Positions 37,447 through 46,165 of a stretch of DNA of 64,000 nt are shown here, piece by piece. Positions within the stretch are counted from its first letter, which is position 1, and the number at the start of each line of letters is the position of its first letter. The notes under the pieces were generated by a model. The model made no database searches. It had not been told where the DNA came from and was given only the letters and a program-made list of their open reading frames with translations. Source of the DNA: Dehalogenimonas alkenigignens (GTDB lineage: Bacteria; Chloroflexota; Dehalococcoidia; Dehalococcoidales; Dehalococcoidaceae); contig NZ_KQ758903.1 of assembly GCF_001466665.1 (NCBI RefSeq), positions 617,684 to 681,683 on the forward strand, given 5' to 3'. The position numbers were made by a program, and so were the translations under genes.

Positions 37447-38016
37447 TTAAAGCCGCAGACGGCTTCGGTTTACCAGCCCGGCGGCGATGCCTGTCACCAA
37501 GCCGCCGAGGTGAGATTCCCAGGCAACATTGGCCGCCAATGAGATCAACAGTCCACCGCCGATAACCGCGACCCAGAGGGGCAGGGGGATGGGTATCGGA
37601 AAAATGATGACCTTTGTCATTGGGCGCAGCACCGCCAAAGCGCCTCCCAGGGCGAAGATTGCCCCGGAAGCGCCGACCGCCAGGCCGTTTGATGGCCCCA
37701 GGATCCAAAAAAACAAACTTCCGACGATACCACCGACGAAATAAATTGCCAGCATTTGCCGTTCTCCGACAATCTGGGAGAGGTAATTGCCGAAAAAGTA
37801 CAGTGCCAGCATGTTGAACAGTAGATGGGAAAGGCCGGCATGGACGAACATACTGGTGACCGCCGTCCATGGCTCGGATAAGAAGGTAGCCGGGCTTATA
37901 GCTAAACGAACAAGGAGAGCGTCGGAACCGGTCGTCAATAAGAAAAATACGACATTCAAGCCGATGAGGACAAACAGGGGGTCCTGGTAGAACGGTCTCT
38001 GGTATCGGCGGTACAT
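37447..38016 (-). CDS. Rhomboid family intramembrane serine protease
   Basis: A 189-residue protein with six membrane helices. GASGAIFALGGAL contains the catalytic serine and ESHLGGLVTGIAAGL the histidine, with the loop-1 WTAVTSMFVHAGLSHLLFNM also typical of the family. The length is that of a minimal bacterial rhomboid. It cleaves membrane proteins within or near the bilayer; substrates are unknown. It is divergent from phoB. Confidence 0.9.
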   Translation of the reverse strand: MYRRYQRPFYQDPLFVLIGLNVVFFLLTTGSDALLVRLAISPATFLSEPWTAVTSMFVHAGLSHLLFNMLALYFFGNYLSQIVGERQMLAIYFVGGIVGSLFFWILGPSNGLAVGASGAIFALGGALAVLRPMTKVIIFPIPIPLPLWVAVIGGGLLISLAANVAWESHLGGLVTGIAAGLVNRSRLRL

Positions 38017-38068
38017 GGGGCAATGATACGTGTTTCAGAGCCTTATTGGCAAGTTCACGGGAGGGTAG

Positions 38069-38097
38069 TTGTTGCCTTTGAGCAGAATTCGTATACT
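38069..38097 (+). promoter_or_regulatory. phoB promoter, predicted leaderless transcript
   Basis: TTGTTG (38069-38074) and TATACT (38092-38097) have a 17-base spacer. The predicted start falls at or next to the phoB ATG at 38104, and no ribosome site is visible, so phoB mRNA is probably leaderless. Confidence 0.6.
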
Positions 38098-38103
38098 GAT
38101 TAT

Positions 38104-38799
38104 ATGTCTACAATCATCGTCATCGAGGACGACCGAACCCTCGCCGAATTGGTGAAATACAACCTGATCCGAGAGGGGTTTGCTGTTTTCACCGCCGCCG
38201 ACGGCGTTGCCGGACTGGAGTTAATCCGCCGCGAAAAGCCCGACGCCGTGATTATGGACGTCATGTTGCCGGGTATGGACGGTTTCGAACTGACCCGGCT
38301 GTTGAGGCGGGAGTTCTCGACTCCGGTTCTGATTCTGACTGCCCGCAGTGAAGAGATTGACAAGGTTCTTGGACTGGAATTGGGCGCCGACGACTATCTC
38401 ACCAAGCCATTCTCTATGCGTGAGCTTTTAGCCCGAGTCAAAGCGATGCTGCGTCGTGGCGATCTGGCCCGCCTGGACGCGGTATCGCAGCCTGAGGGTT
38501 TGGTGCTCAAGGCGGGCGGCATCGAAATTGACCAGGCGCGCCATCGGTTGTCTGTCGGCGGCCAAGCGGTTGATGTCACTCCCCGGGAGTTCGACCTTTT
38601 AAGTTTCTTCATGACCAACCGTGGGCTGGCCTTCTCTCGCGACACTCTGCTTGACCGCGTCTGGGGTCCGGATTATCCCGGCGACTCCCGTACTGTCGAT
38701 GTCCACGTACGCTGGCTGCGGCAAAAAATCGAAGTCGAACCGTCCCGGCCGAAGCACCTGGTGACGGTACGCGGTCTGGGCTACAAATTCGAGGGCTGA
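38104..38799 (+). CDS. phoB: Phosphate regulon response regulator PhoB/PhoP
   Basis: A 231-residue OmpR-type regulator. The receiver has EDDRTLAELV, phosphoacceptor D in VIMDVMLPGMDGF, Thr in LILTARSEE and K in YLTKPFSM. The winged-helix output domain contains TPREFDLLSFFMTN, SRDTLLDRVWGPDYPGDSRT and VDVHVRWLRQKIE. The downstream kinase overlaps its stop, and a Pho-box-like array lies ahead of the pst genes about 1.5 kb downstream, so assignment to the phosphate regulon is well supported by context. ATG at 38104 is used, not the frame start upstream. Confidence 0.9.
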   Translation: MSTIIVIEDDRTLAELVKYNLIREGFAVFTAADGVAGLELIRREKPDAVIMDVMLPGMDGFELTRLLRREFSTPVLILTARSEEIDKVLGLELGADDYLTKPFSMRELLARVKAMLRRGDLARLDAVSQPEGLVLKAGGIEIDQARHRLSVGGQAVDVTPREFDLLSFFMTNRGLAFSRDTLLDRVWGPDYPGDSRTVDVHVRWLRQKIEVEPSRPKHLVTVRGLGYKFEG

Positions 38800-40130
38800 T
38801 GACAGACCAATCCGTCCGCCGCCTGATCATCTCCGCCGCGCTCACCCTGGCTGCCGTCTTCCTGGCGGTTGGCGCGGTGAGAGGCTACGACCTGACGTTG
38901 CTCATTGCCGGTACCATTGCGGCATTGGGGGTGTCGGTGGTTATTTACCTCCAGGTACCCTCGATGAGCGACGACGAGGTTGAACTTGAGGTGGCAATGA
39001 AGAAGCTGGGCGGCGGGGAATCGCCGGACAAGGTGCGCCTGGTAGCCATTGGTGAACTGGCTGATGTCAAGCACGCCTTCAACGAAATGGCCAAGCGCGT
39101 CGGCGACCGGATGCGGCAGGCCACTGCCGAACTCTCCCACCTGGAGCTGATGCTTCAAAGCGTAGCCGATGCCATCATTATGGTTGACCGACACGGCGAG
39201 ATCGTCCACCTCAACCAGGCAGCCGAGAGGATGTTCCATCTTAAAGAGAAGGCTGTCGGACGCACCTTTATCGAGGCGGTACGCGATCACGAATTCGACT
39301 CCCTGCTCAAAAAATGCCTCTCGAGCGGCAGCCGGCAAGAGGGCACCATTGAAGTTCGGCCAGGCCGCCGCGTTTACGACGTAACCGTGTCTCCGCTGCC
39401 CGGCGAGCCCGGGGCGGCTATGGTCATCCGCGACCTGACCGAGATCAAACGCCTGGAACGGGTGCGCCGTGACTTTGTGGCTAACATCTCGCACGAGCTG
39501 CGTACCCCGCTGGCATCTTTGAAATTGCTAGCCGAAACCTTGAAAGCCGGCGCCTGCGATGACCCGGCAGTTGCCGCCGACTTCCTCGGCCGCATCGAGG
39601 TGGAGACCGATAAACTAACCCAGATGGTACGGGAGTTAGGCGAGCTTTCGCGTATCGAAAGCGGCGAATCCCCCCTGGTGAAAAAGTCTCTGGATATCGT
39701 CCCGTTTATCGAGAAGGTTGTCAAGCGGTTGCGGCCCCAAGCCGACCGGGCTGAACTCGCCCTTTCCGTCGAGACGGTGCCGGGCTTGAAACCGGTGCCC
39801 GCCGACGCCGACCGTATCGAGCAGGTGCTGGTCAATCTAATACACAACGCCATCAAGTTCACCCTGCCCGGCGGGAAAATCACCGTGACTGCCGCGACCA
39901 CACCCGTTGGTGTCGAGATTTCGGTCAAAGACACCGGCGTCGGTATCTCGCCAGACGACCTCCCGCGCATCTTCGAGCGTTTCTACAAAGCGGACAAGGC
40001 TCGTTCTGGCGGCGGTACCGGCCTCGGTTTGGCTATTGCCAAGCATATCATCCAGGCCCACGGCGGCGATATCCGCGCTGAGAGTTATCCGGGGAAAGGC
40101 GCAAAGTTCACGTTCACCCTGCCTGGATAG
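38799..40130 (+). CDS. phoR: Phosphate regulon sensor kinase PhoR
   Basis: A 443-residue membrane kinase. Two N-terminal helices (LIISAALTLAAVFLAVGAVR and LLIAGTIAALGVSVVIYLQV) are separated by a very short loop, so it has no large external sensor. A linker and PAS domain (DAIIMVDRHGEIVHLNQAAE) follow. The H box is FVANISHELRTPLASLKLL, then NLIHNAIKFT, DTGVGISPDD and GGTGLGLAIAKHI for ATP binding. The short outside loop matches PhoR types that sense through the Pst transporter and PhoU, both encoded downstream. Its start overlaps the phoB stop. Confidence 0.9.
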   Translation: MTDQSVRRLIISAALTLAAVFLAVGAVRGYDLTLLIAGTIAALGVSVVIYLQVPSMSDDEVELEVAMKKLGGGESPDKVRLVAIGELADVKHAFNEMAKRVGDRMRQATAELSHLELMLQSVADAIIMVDRHGEIVHLNQAAERMFHLKEKAVGRTFIEAVRDHEFDSLLKKCLSSGSRQEGTIEVRPGRRVYDVTVSPLPGEPGAAMVIRDLTEIKRLERVRRDFVANISHELRTPLASLKLLAETLKAGACDDPAVAADFLGRIEVETDKLTQMVRELGELSRIESGESPLVKKSLDIVPFIEKVVKRLRPQADRAELALSVETVPGLKPVPADADRIEQVLVNLIHNAIKFTLPGGKITVTAATTPVGVEISVKDTGVGISPDDLPRIFERFYKADKARSGGGTGLGLAIAKHIIQAHGGDIRAESYPGKGAKFTFTLPG

Positions 40131-40318
40131 CCGTTCCGTCAATCCGTTAATAGCCGTGATGTGGGCTTTTAGCTCCCACCTGGTTTCGTTAACCACACGC
40201 TTTCCCATGGCATTTATCGGTTATCCAGACCGCTCTGGTGACTCTGTTTATTCACACAGGTAATTAGCTCGTTCTCCTTCTGTTCGGCGAACTGCCATGC
40301 GCTACTAATTACCAAAAT

Positions 40319-40374
40319 CTTTAACAAATCTTTAATCTTGCCTTAAAGGCGCTTTAAAGTACAGGGTCTATACT
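40319..40374 (+). promoter_or_regulatory. Pho-box-like array and promoter of the pst operon
   Basis: Four direct repeats of an 11-bp unit with core (C)CTTTAA run without gaps: 40319, 40330, 40341 (CCTTAAAGGCG) and 40352. A TATACT -10 box (40369-40374) follows six bases later with no -35 box, as in activator-dependent promoters. Spacing of one helical turn per repeat is the hallmark of OmpR/PhoB-type tandem binding sites. PhoB, encoded just upstream, is the natural reader. Confidence 0.75.
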
Positions 40375-40422
40375 GTGACCATATGATGAAGAGAAGTATG
40401 AACACAGACGAAGGAGGTGAAT

Positions 40423-40866
40423 ATGGCACCTAACATCACACTGGCTCTGATTGCCCACGACAACAAGAAAGAAGAGATGCTGTCCCTGGTTAAGGACCAT
40501 CGGGATGAGCTTTCCCGACTGTCCCTTGTGGCTACCCGCTCCACTGGCCTCTTGATCCAGGCCCGCACCGATCTGGCTGTCACTCTGATGCAATCAGGCC
40601 CCATGGGCGGCGACCAGCAGATTGGCTCTCTGGTCGCTTCTGGCGTGGTCAAGGCGGTCATCTTCCTGCGGGACCCGCTGACCGTTCAGCCCCACGAACC
40701 CGACGTCACTGCCCTCTTACGAGTTTGTGACGTCCACAACGTGCCGCTGGCTACCAACCTGACCACCGCCGAGGCGGTGCTCCACCTGATATTCGAACAT
40801 CCCGAGATCATCGGGGAACTATCCGTAAGATCGCGTTTCTTAACCGGGGTCGTCTCGGCCCTGTAA
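40423..40866 (+). CDS. mgsA: Methylglyoxal synthase
   Basis: A 147-residue protein with the full family signature: LALIAHDNKKEEML, STGLL, GPMGGDQQIGSLVASG, FLRDPLTVQPHEPDVTALLR and CDVHNVPLATN with the catalytic Asp/His residues. It converts dihydroxyacetone phosphate to methylglyoxal and phosphate. The enzyme of other bacteria is inhibited by phosphate and works when phosphate is scarce. As first gene behind the Pho-box-like array, it appears to be a Pho-regulon member. ATG at 40423 follows AGGAGGTG. Confidence 0.92.
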   Translation: MAPNITLALIAHDNKKEEMLSLVKDHRDELSRLSLVATRSTGLLIQARTDLAVTLMQSGPMGGDQQIGSLVASGVVKAVIFLRDPLTVQPHEPDVTALLRVCDVHNVPLATNLTTAEAVLHLIFEHPEIIGELSVRSRFLTGVVSAL

Positions 40867-40889
40867 AAATAAAAAAATAGGAGAATGAA

Positions 40890-41819
40890 TTGAAAACAAC
40901 TGGTTTCAAGAAATGGTTGGTCCTACCGCTGGTAGCGGTGTTGGCTCTGACCGCAGGCCTAGCCGGCTGCGGCGAGAGCAACGGAGGTGCCCAAACCACC
41001 TCCCCCACCGGCACTGTGGACACGTTATCCGGGACTCTGGACATCATCGGATCGAATACCGTTACCCCGGTTAGCACCCGCTGGGCCGAGGAGTTCATGA
41101 AACTCCACAAAAACGTCAACATCACGGTTGCCGGTCCCGGTTCTTCGGCAGGCATCGCCGCCCTGATCAATAAGACTACTACCTTTGCCCAGTCCTCACG
41201 GCCCATCAAGCAGTCCGAGATCGATCAGGCTAAAGCTAATGGCGTAACCGTGGTGGAAACAAAGGTAGCCCTTGATGCCCTTTCCGTCGTCGTCCATCCC
41301 TCAAACCCGGTTAATACCCTCACCATCGAACAACTTTCCGATATCTATACCGGCAAGGTCACTAACTGGAGCCAGGTCGGTGGCAACAAAGCCCCCATTG
41401 TGATCCTGTCCCGTGACACCAACTCAGGCACCTATGCCTACTTCCTGGAGGAGGTTGTCCAGAAACTGATTGCTGGCAAGCAGGACAAGACCCTGCAGTA
41501 TTCCACCAGCGCCCAATTGCTGCCTTCAACCGAGGTCGGCATCACTCAGGTAGCTCAGAATGCCAACGCCATCTTCTACTCAGGTCTGGGATATGTCACC
41601 AGCGCTGTTAAGACACTGACTATCAAGAAGACCGCCGAGTCCCCCGCCGTAGCTCCGACATTGGCCACCGCCAAGGACGGTAGCTACCCTATCTCCCGAT
41701 ACCTTTACTACTACACCGCCGGTGAACCTACGGGTTTGACTAAGGCCTTCATCGACTACGCCCTTTCGACAGCTGGCCAGAAAATTGTCGAAGAAGAAGG
41801 CTTCGTCGCGCTGAAGTAA
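40890..41819 (+). CDS. pstS: Phosphate ABC transporter binding lipoprotein PstS
   Basis: A 309-residue exported binding protein, TTG start behind AGGAG. The signal peptide ends LAGCG (lipobox). The mature part has IIGSNTVTPVSTRWAEEFMK, VAGPGSSAGIAALI, ARSSRPIK-like phosphate loop (AQSSRPIKQSE), DALSVVVHP and ILSRDTNSGTYAYFLE, matching PstS. It delivers phosphate to the PstCA permease encoded downstream. A strong hairpin follows the gene, which would raise its expression over the permease genes. Confidence 0.92.
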   Translation: MKTTGFKKWLVLPLVAVLALTAGLAGCGESNGGAQTTSPTGTVDTLSGTLDIIGSNTVTPVSTRWAEEFMKLHKNVNITVAGPGSSAGIAALINKTTTFAQSSRPIKQSEIDQAKANGVTVVETKVALDALSVVVHPSNPVNTLTIEQLSDIYTGKVTNWSQVGGNKAPIVILSRDTNSGTYAYFLEEVVQKLIAGKQDKTLQYSTSAQLLPSTEVGITQVAQNANAIFYSGLGYVTSAVKTLTIKKTAESPAVAPTLATAKDGSYPISRYLYYYTAGEPTGLTKAFIDYALSTAGQKIVEEEGFVALK

Positions 41820-41835
41820 GAGCCATCCGATCTTT

Positions 41836-41867
41836 GCGGGCTGCCGCTTCCCCTAGCGGCAGCCCGC
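41836..41867 (+). terminator. Hairpin between pstS and the thioesterase gene
   Basis: GCGGGCTGCCGCT (41836-41848) and its complement (41855-41867) form a perfect 13-bp stem with a six-base loop, 16 bases after the pstS stop. No clear T-run follows, so it probably acts as a partial terminator or an RNA 3'-end stabiliser. Confidence 0.6.
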
Positions 41868-41897
41868 GCATTTGCCGGTGAAAGCATCGGCGCCGGG

Positions 41898-41906
41898 TGT
41901 TATAAT
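41898..41906 (+). promoter_or_regulatory. Extended -10 promoter before the thioesterase gene
   Basis: TGTTATAAT matches an extended -10 element (TG-n-TATAAT) about 35 bases before the GTG at 41941. No good -35 box is seen, as is common for extended -10 promoters. It would give the thioesterase-pstCAB-phoU genes a second, Pho-independent promoter. Confidence 0.55.
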
Positions 41907-41940
41907 TGGCTGGTTTCAATTTTAGATCTTCCGAGGGCGA

Positions 41941-42336
41941 GTGGATCACTATAAACTTATTTTGCCGGAGCACCTGAATCACGACGGCTTCCTATTCGGC
42001 GGCAATATGCTGAAATGGATTGACGAGTTCGCATACATCACCGCCAACCAAGAGTTCCCTGGCAACCGCCTGGTCACTATCGCCTTGGACAACGTGGCTT
42101 TCCACCACCCGGTAGCCGGCGGTGAGATTATCCGCTTTGATATCGAACGTGCCCGCCTGGGTAACACGTCAGTGCAGTACAAGGTCAAGGTTTTCGGCAC
42201 CCGGCGCCATGCCTGCCCGGAGACCATCCTGTTCGAAACTCGTATCACCTTCGTCAGTGTCGATCGCGATGGTAAAAAACAGCCGATATCCGGGCTGGCC
42301 GACGATTTCCCGGCTGCGACAACGGGGTCCGCCTAG
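41941..42336 (+). CDS. Acyl-CoA thioesterase, YciA/hotdog family
   Basis: A 131-residue hotdog-fold protein, GTG start behind GAGGG. LPEHLNHDGFLFGGNMLKWI contains the N/H-x-x-G-x-(L/M)-x-x-(G)-x-x-(D) region, and LVTIALDNVAFHHPVAGGEI follows, typical of YciA/BACH acyl-CoA thioesterases. It hydrolyses acyl-CoA esters. Its place between pstS and pstC is unusual and probably reflects operon shuffling rather than a phosphate-transport role. Confidence 0.82.
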   Translation: MDHYKLILPEHLNHDGFLFGGNMLKWIDEFAYITANQEFPGNRLVTIALDNVAFHHPVAGGEIIRFDIERARLGNTSVQYKVKVFGTRRHACPETILFETRITFVSVDRDGKKQPISGLADDFPAATTGSA

Positions 42337-42337
42337 A

Positions 42338-43273
42338 GTGGCTATTACTCCAGTCGACTTATATGCCGGCACCGCCGCCAGTTTGCGCAAACGCCGTCGC
42401 CCTTTAGAGCAGGTGACTGAGTTGGCCATACGCTTCACCGGCCTCCTGGCCATCGTTGTTCTTGTGGGCGTCTTTGCAATCCTGCTGCAGCAGGGTTTAC
42501 CGGCCTTGTTCCAGACCTCACCCTGGGAATTTCTCACAGGGGACCGCTGGCTGCCCTTTTCCGAACCGCCGGTGCTGGGTATCCGCCAGTTTTTTGTGGC
42601 TACACTGTGGGTTACCGGCGTGTCCACCGTCCTGGCCGTGCCCATAGGGGTCGGCTGTGCAATCTACCTGGCAGAAGTGGCGCCGCGCAGGGTCTCAGAT
42701 CTGGTCAAACCGCTGGTCGAGCTGCTCTCCGGCTTCCCGTCGGTGGTCATGGGCTTTATCGGGCTGTTACTCCTTTCGCCTTGGGTGCAGAACACCCTCG
42801 GCCTCAATACCGGATTGACCGGCTTTACCGCTGGCATCATGCTGGCCATGATGAGCCTGCCAGTCATCGTCTCGGTGTCTGAAGACGCCTTGCGGGCGGT
42901 GCCGGACGAGTACCGTCAGGCGTCTTATGGCTTGGGAGCCACCAAGTGGGAGACCATCTGGCACGTCTGTCTGCCCTCGGCTTTGTCCGGCGTCTCGGCG
43001 GCAATCATGCTCGGCGTAGGCCGAGCCATCGGCGAAACGATGACGGTGCTGATGGTGGCCGGCGGCGCGCTGGCAGTGCCGAACAATCCCTTCACACCGA
43101 TGATGCCGATGACTGCTGCCGTGGCTTCCGGCATCGGCAATGCGGTGGTCGGCGGTCCGGTGTACAAAGCCCTGTTCGCTATCGGCCTGGTGCTGTTCAT
43201 GCTAACCCTATTGGTCAATTTCATTGCCGCTCACGTCCTCAATGCCCAGAAGCGCAAGTTCGCCAGGAATTAG
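42338..43273 (+). CDS. pstC: Phosphate ABC transporter permease PstC
   Basis: A 311-residue permease; GTG at 42338 lies one base after the thioesterase stop. It has six helices, with GIRQFFVATLWVTGVSTVLA, the SGFPSVVMGFIGLLLLSPW segment and the EAA loop DALRAVPDEYRQASYGLGAT. Strong match to PstC. It forms a channel with PstA for phosphate import driven by PstB. A long frame from 42122 in the same phase is an extension without a start signal. Confidence 0.92.
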   Translation: MAITPVDLYAGTAASLRKRRRPLEQVTELAIRFTGLLAIVVLVGVFAILLQQGLPALFQTSPWEFLTGDRWLPFSEPPVLGIRQFFVATLWVTGVSTVLAVPIGVGCAIYLAEVAPRRVSDLVKPLVELLSGFPSVVMGFIGLLLLSPWVQNTLGLNTGLTGFTAGIMLAMMSLPVIVSVSEDALRAVPDEYRQASYGLGATKWETIWHVCLPSALSGVSAAIMLGVGRAIGETMTVLMVAGGALAVPNNPFTPMMPMTAAVASGIGNAVVGGPVYKALFAIGLVLFMLTLLVNFIAAHVLNAQKRKFARN

Positions 43274-43294
43274 AATGTTGACGACGACACGACG

Positions 43295-44146
43295 ATGACA
43301 TCAAACCTGCGATCAAGGCAACTTACCCAGAAAACGGCGATGAGCCTGTTGTTTGGGGCCATGCTGGCCGTCGTCGTGCCGATCATCCTCATCATCATTT
43401 ACATGGTGGCTTCCGGCTACAGCGTCATCTCCTGGGAATTCATCAGCCAGGCGCCGTCACAGGCCGGCAGGGCTGGCGGCATCCTGCCGGCTATCGTGGG
43501 CACAGCCTACCTGATGCTGGGAACCATCCTCATCGCCCTGCCTATCGGCGTTATGGCCGGCATCTACCTTTCCGAATATGCGCGGGACAACTGGCTGACC
43601 CGGCTGATCAACCTGGCCATTATCAATCTGGCCGGCGTGCCGTCGATCGTCTTCGGCCTGTTCGGCTTGGCCGTCTTTGTATTGGCTCTCGATATGGGCC
43701 TTTCGCTCATCGCCGCTTCTTTGACCCTGGCAGCACAGGCACTGGCCATGACCATTACAACCTCCAGAGAGGCTATCATCGCCGTGCCAAAGGAATATCG
43801 AGACGGGTCTCTGGCCATCGGTGTCTCCAGGTGGCAGACCATCCGCCATGCCGTACTTCCGGAAGCCTCGCCTGGTATTCTGACCGGCGCCATTCTAGCC
43901 ATGAGTCGGGCCGCCGGAGAGACAGCGCCGATACTTGTTGTCGGTGCTGCCTTTCTGGTGCCCAACCTGCCGACCTCGCCCTTTGACCGTTTCATGGCCC
44001 TGCCCTACCACCTCTATACTGTCTCGGCCCATGTCCCAGGCATGCCGCGGGAGGTGATGTGGGGGGTAGCCCTTGTGCTGGTGGCTATGGTGTTATTGTT
44101 CAATATATTGGTCGCCGTTATACGTATAAAGACCCGCAAGAGGTAA
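43295..44146 (+). CDS. pstA: Phosphate ABC transporter permease PstA
   Basis: A 283-residue permease with six helices. [40 protein letters not shown] and the EAA loop [20 protein letters not shown] are typical PstA segments, as is [18 protein letters not shown] near the end. It follows pstC at 21 bases and precedes pstB at 4 bases in one operon. Confidence 0.92.
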   Translation: MTSNLRSRQLTQKTAMSLLFGAMLAVVVPIILIIIYMVASGYSVISWEFISQAPSQAGRAGGILPAIVGTAYLMLGTILIALPIGVMAGIYLSEYARDNWLTRLINLAIINLAGVPSIVFGLFGLAVFVLALDMGLSLIAASLTLAAQALAMTITTSREAIIAVPKEYRDGSLAIGVSRWQTIRHAVLPEASPGILTGAILAMSRAAGETAPILVVGAAFLVPNLPTSPFDRFMALPYHLYTVSAHVPGMPREVMWGVALVLVAMVLLFNILVAVIRIKTRKR

Positions 44147-44150
44147 TCAT

Positions 44151-44981
44151 ATGGACGTGAGGCCTTCGATAACCACCGAAAAAGAACCTATCGCCTGCGG
44201 TTGCGCCCCCGGAACCGGCAAACTGCGAGCCGAAAAAGTCAACCTTTATTACGGTCACTTCCGGGCGCTCAAGGATGTGACTCTAGACATCCCGGCCTGC
44301 GGCATTACCGCCATCATCGGCCCTTCGGGCTGCGGCAAGTCGTCGCTGCTGCGGCAGTTCAACCGCATGAACGATCTCATCCCATCTGCCCGCACCGAGG
44401 GCTTGATGGAATTCGACGGCGTGGACATCTTCCGCAGGGACGTCGACGTAGTGGAACTCAGGAAGCGCGTCGGCATGGTTTTCCAAAAGCCCAATCCTTT
44501 TCCCATGTCCATCTTCGACAATGTTGCCTACGGGCCACGGCGACACGGTATTCGCAAGAAGCACGTGCTGGAAGAGATCGTCGAGAAAAGTCTGCGTCAA
44601 GCGGCCATCTGGGATGAGGTCAAGGATAAACTGGGGCAGTCCGGTCTGTCCATTTCCGGCGGCCAGCAGCAGCGCGTCTGCATCGCCCGGGTACTGGCTG
44701 TGGAGCCGGAGGTCATCCTCATGGACGAGCCCTGCTCAGCCCTGGATCCGATCGCCACACTTAAGATCGAGGATTTGATGCGCACCCTGGCCTGCACATA
44801 TACTATCGTCATCGTCACGCACAATATGCAGCAGGCGGCCCGCGTCTCCGACATGACAGCCTTCATGATGGTCGACGACGATCGTTCTGGGACGTTGGTT
44901 GAATACGGGCCAACCACCGAGCTGTTCACTAATCCCCGTGACAAGCGTACCGAGGACTATATCACCGGCCGCTTCGGTTAA
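44151..44981 (+). CDS. pstB: Phosphate ABC transporter ATPase PstB
   Basis: A 276-residue ATPase: Walker [11 protein letters not shown] loop [20 protein letters not shown], signature [10 protein letters not shown], Walker [14 protein letters not shown] and switch His VTHN. The PNPFP segment after the Q loop is a PstB hallmark. A 25-residue N-terminal extension with Cys residues (IACGCAPG) is unusual. Energises PstCA. Confidence 0.93.
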   Translation: MDVRPSITTEKEPIACGCAPGTGKLRAEKVNLYYGHFRALKDVTLDIPACGITAIIGPSGCGKSSLLRQFNRMNDLIPSARTEGLMEFDGVDIFRRDVDVVELRKRVGMVFQKPNPFPMSIFDNVAYGPRRHGIRKKHVLEEIVEKSLRQAAIWDEVKDKLGQSGLSISGGQQQRVCIARVLAVEPEVILMDEPCSALDPIATLKIEDLMRTLACTYTIVIVTHNMQQAARVSDMTAFMMVDDDRSGTLVEYGPTTELFTNPRDKRTEDYITGRFG

Positions 44982-44992
44982 GGAGAAGACCC

Positions 44993-45652
44993 ATGAGAGT
45001 GGATTACGAGCGCAACTTAAAACAGCTGCAGGATAAGGTACTGGCCCTGGGCAGCATGGTGGAGAAAGCCATCGGCCTGTCAATGGAAGCTATGAAAAAC
45101 CGTGACATCGAGCTGGCTAGGAAACTGGTGGAAGATGACGAGCTTATTAATGTCAAGCGTTACGAGATTGAAGAAGATTGCATCCACCTGATCGCCACCC
45201 AGGCGCCGATGGCTCGGGATTTACGCGTCATCGTGGCCGTCTTGAACATCATCATCGATCTGGAACGCATTGGAGATCACGCCGCCGGCAACGCCAAAAT
45301 CGCCATCATGCTGGGCGAAGAGCCGCCTCTTAAGCCGCTGATCGACCTGCCGCGGATGTCTGATAAAACAGCCGACATGCTGCATCGGGCGCTAGACGCC
45401 TTCATCAAGCGCGATGCTACGGCAGCTCGGGCGGTCACCATGGATGACGACGAGGTCGACGCCCTCTACGACCAGATCTTTCGCGAACTGCTCTTCTTTA
45501 TGGCCGAAGATCCCAAGACGGTCAGCCGGGCTACCCGGCTCATCTGGGCGGCCCATAATCTGGAGCGCTCCGCCGACCGGGTGACCAACATTTGCGAGCG
45601 TGTGGTCTTCGTCGTCACAGGCAAACAGGAAGAGATCGCCGGAAAATATTAA
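44993..45652 (+). CDS. phoU: Phosphate signalling regulator PhoU
   Basis: A 219-residue all-helical protein with the two PhoU repeats, including EDDELINVKRYEIEEDCIHL, ATQAPMARDLRVIVAVLNII and LERIGDHAAGNAKI in the first, and DDDEVDALYDQIFRELLFFM with LERSADRVTNICERVVF in the second. The E/D-rich metal-cluster motifs are intact. PhoU links Pst activity to PhoR signalling. Last gene of the pst operon. Confidence 0.93.
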   Translation: MRVDYERNLKQLQDKVLALGSMVEKAIGLSMEAMKNRDIELARKLVEDDELINVKRYEIEEDCIHLIATQAPMARDLRVIVAVLNIIIDLERIGDHAAGNAKIAIMLGEEPPLKPLIDLPRMSDKTADMLHRALDAFIKRDATAARAVTMDDDEVDALYDQIFRELLFFMAEDPKTVSRATRLIWAAHNLERSADRVTNICERVVFVVTGKQEEIAGKY

Positions 45653-45760
45653 TTAGCGCAGTCACGAAGTGGCTCCGGACTGGTCATTCCTCTCAAACAG
45701 GTTCGCAGCGCGGGATCCGATGGATCCGGGACCCAAGTTCGGATTAAAGAGGTGTGTCCG

Positions 45761-46165
45761 ATGAGAAGGCTCCTGTTTATCTGCGTCCACAACTCTGGGC
45801 GGTCTAAGATGGCTGAAGCCTTCTTCAACCGTTATGCCGGTGGCCAAGCCATAGCCGAGTCTGCCGGCACTGAGCCGGGGGAAGCGGTCAATCCAGTGGT
45901 CGTCGAGGCGATGAAAGAATTGGATTTCGACCTCGCCAATAACCTGCCGCGGGCTCTGACTTTCGAGATGACTCAGGGTGTTGAAAAGGCTGTCACCATG
46001 GGCTGCATGCAAGGCGCCTGTCCGGTGGTGAACGCCCCGCATGAGGACTGGGCGCTTCCTGACCCCAAGGATAAGGATATTTCCGAGGTCAGGCGGATCC
46101 GGGACGAGATCAAAAAGCGCGTCGTAGCCCTCTTGGAGGGTATGGGCATCACTCCGAGGTTATGA
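45761..46165 (+). CDS. Arsenate reductase-like low-molecular-weight phosphatase
   Basis: A 134-residue protein with the phosphate-binding loop ICVHNSGRSKMAE: C-x5-R-S is expected, and CVHNSGRS fits with the catalytic Cys near residue 9. TMGCMQGACP contains the additional cysteines of thioredoxin-coupled ArsC, and WALPDPKDKD matches the DP acid loop. It probably reduces arsenate or removes phosphate from Tyr. Location after the phosphate operon is common, since arsenate enters by Pst. ATG 45761 follows GAGGTG. Confidence 0.85.
   Translation: MRRLLFICVHNSGRSKMAEAFFNRYAGGQAIAESAGTEPGEAVNPVVVEAMKELDFDLANNLPRALTFEMTQGVEKAVTMGCMQGACPVVNAPHEDWALPDPKDKDISEVRRIRDEIKKRVVALLEGMGITPRL

Noticed and set aside
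42122-42337. Upstream extension of pstC from ATG 42122
   Set aside because: The extension overlaps the thioesterase gene in another frame, lacks a ribosome site and has non-coding-like composition; GTG 42338 is preferred.
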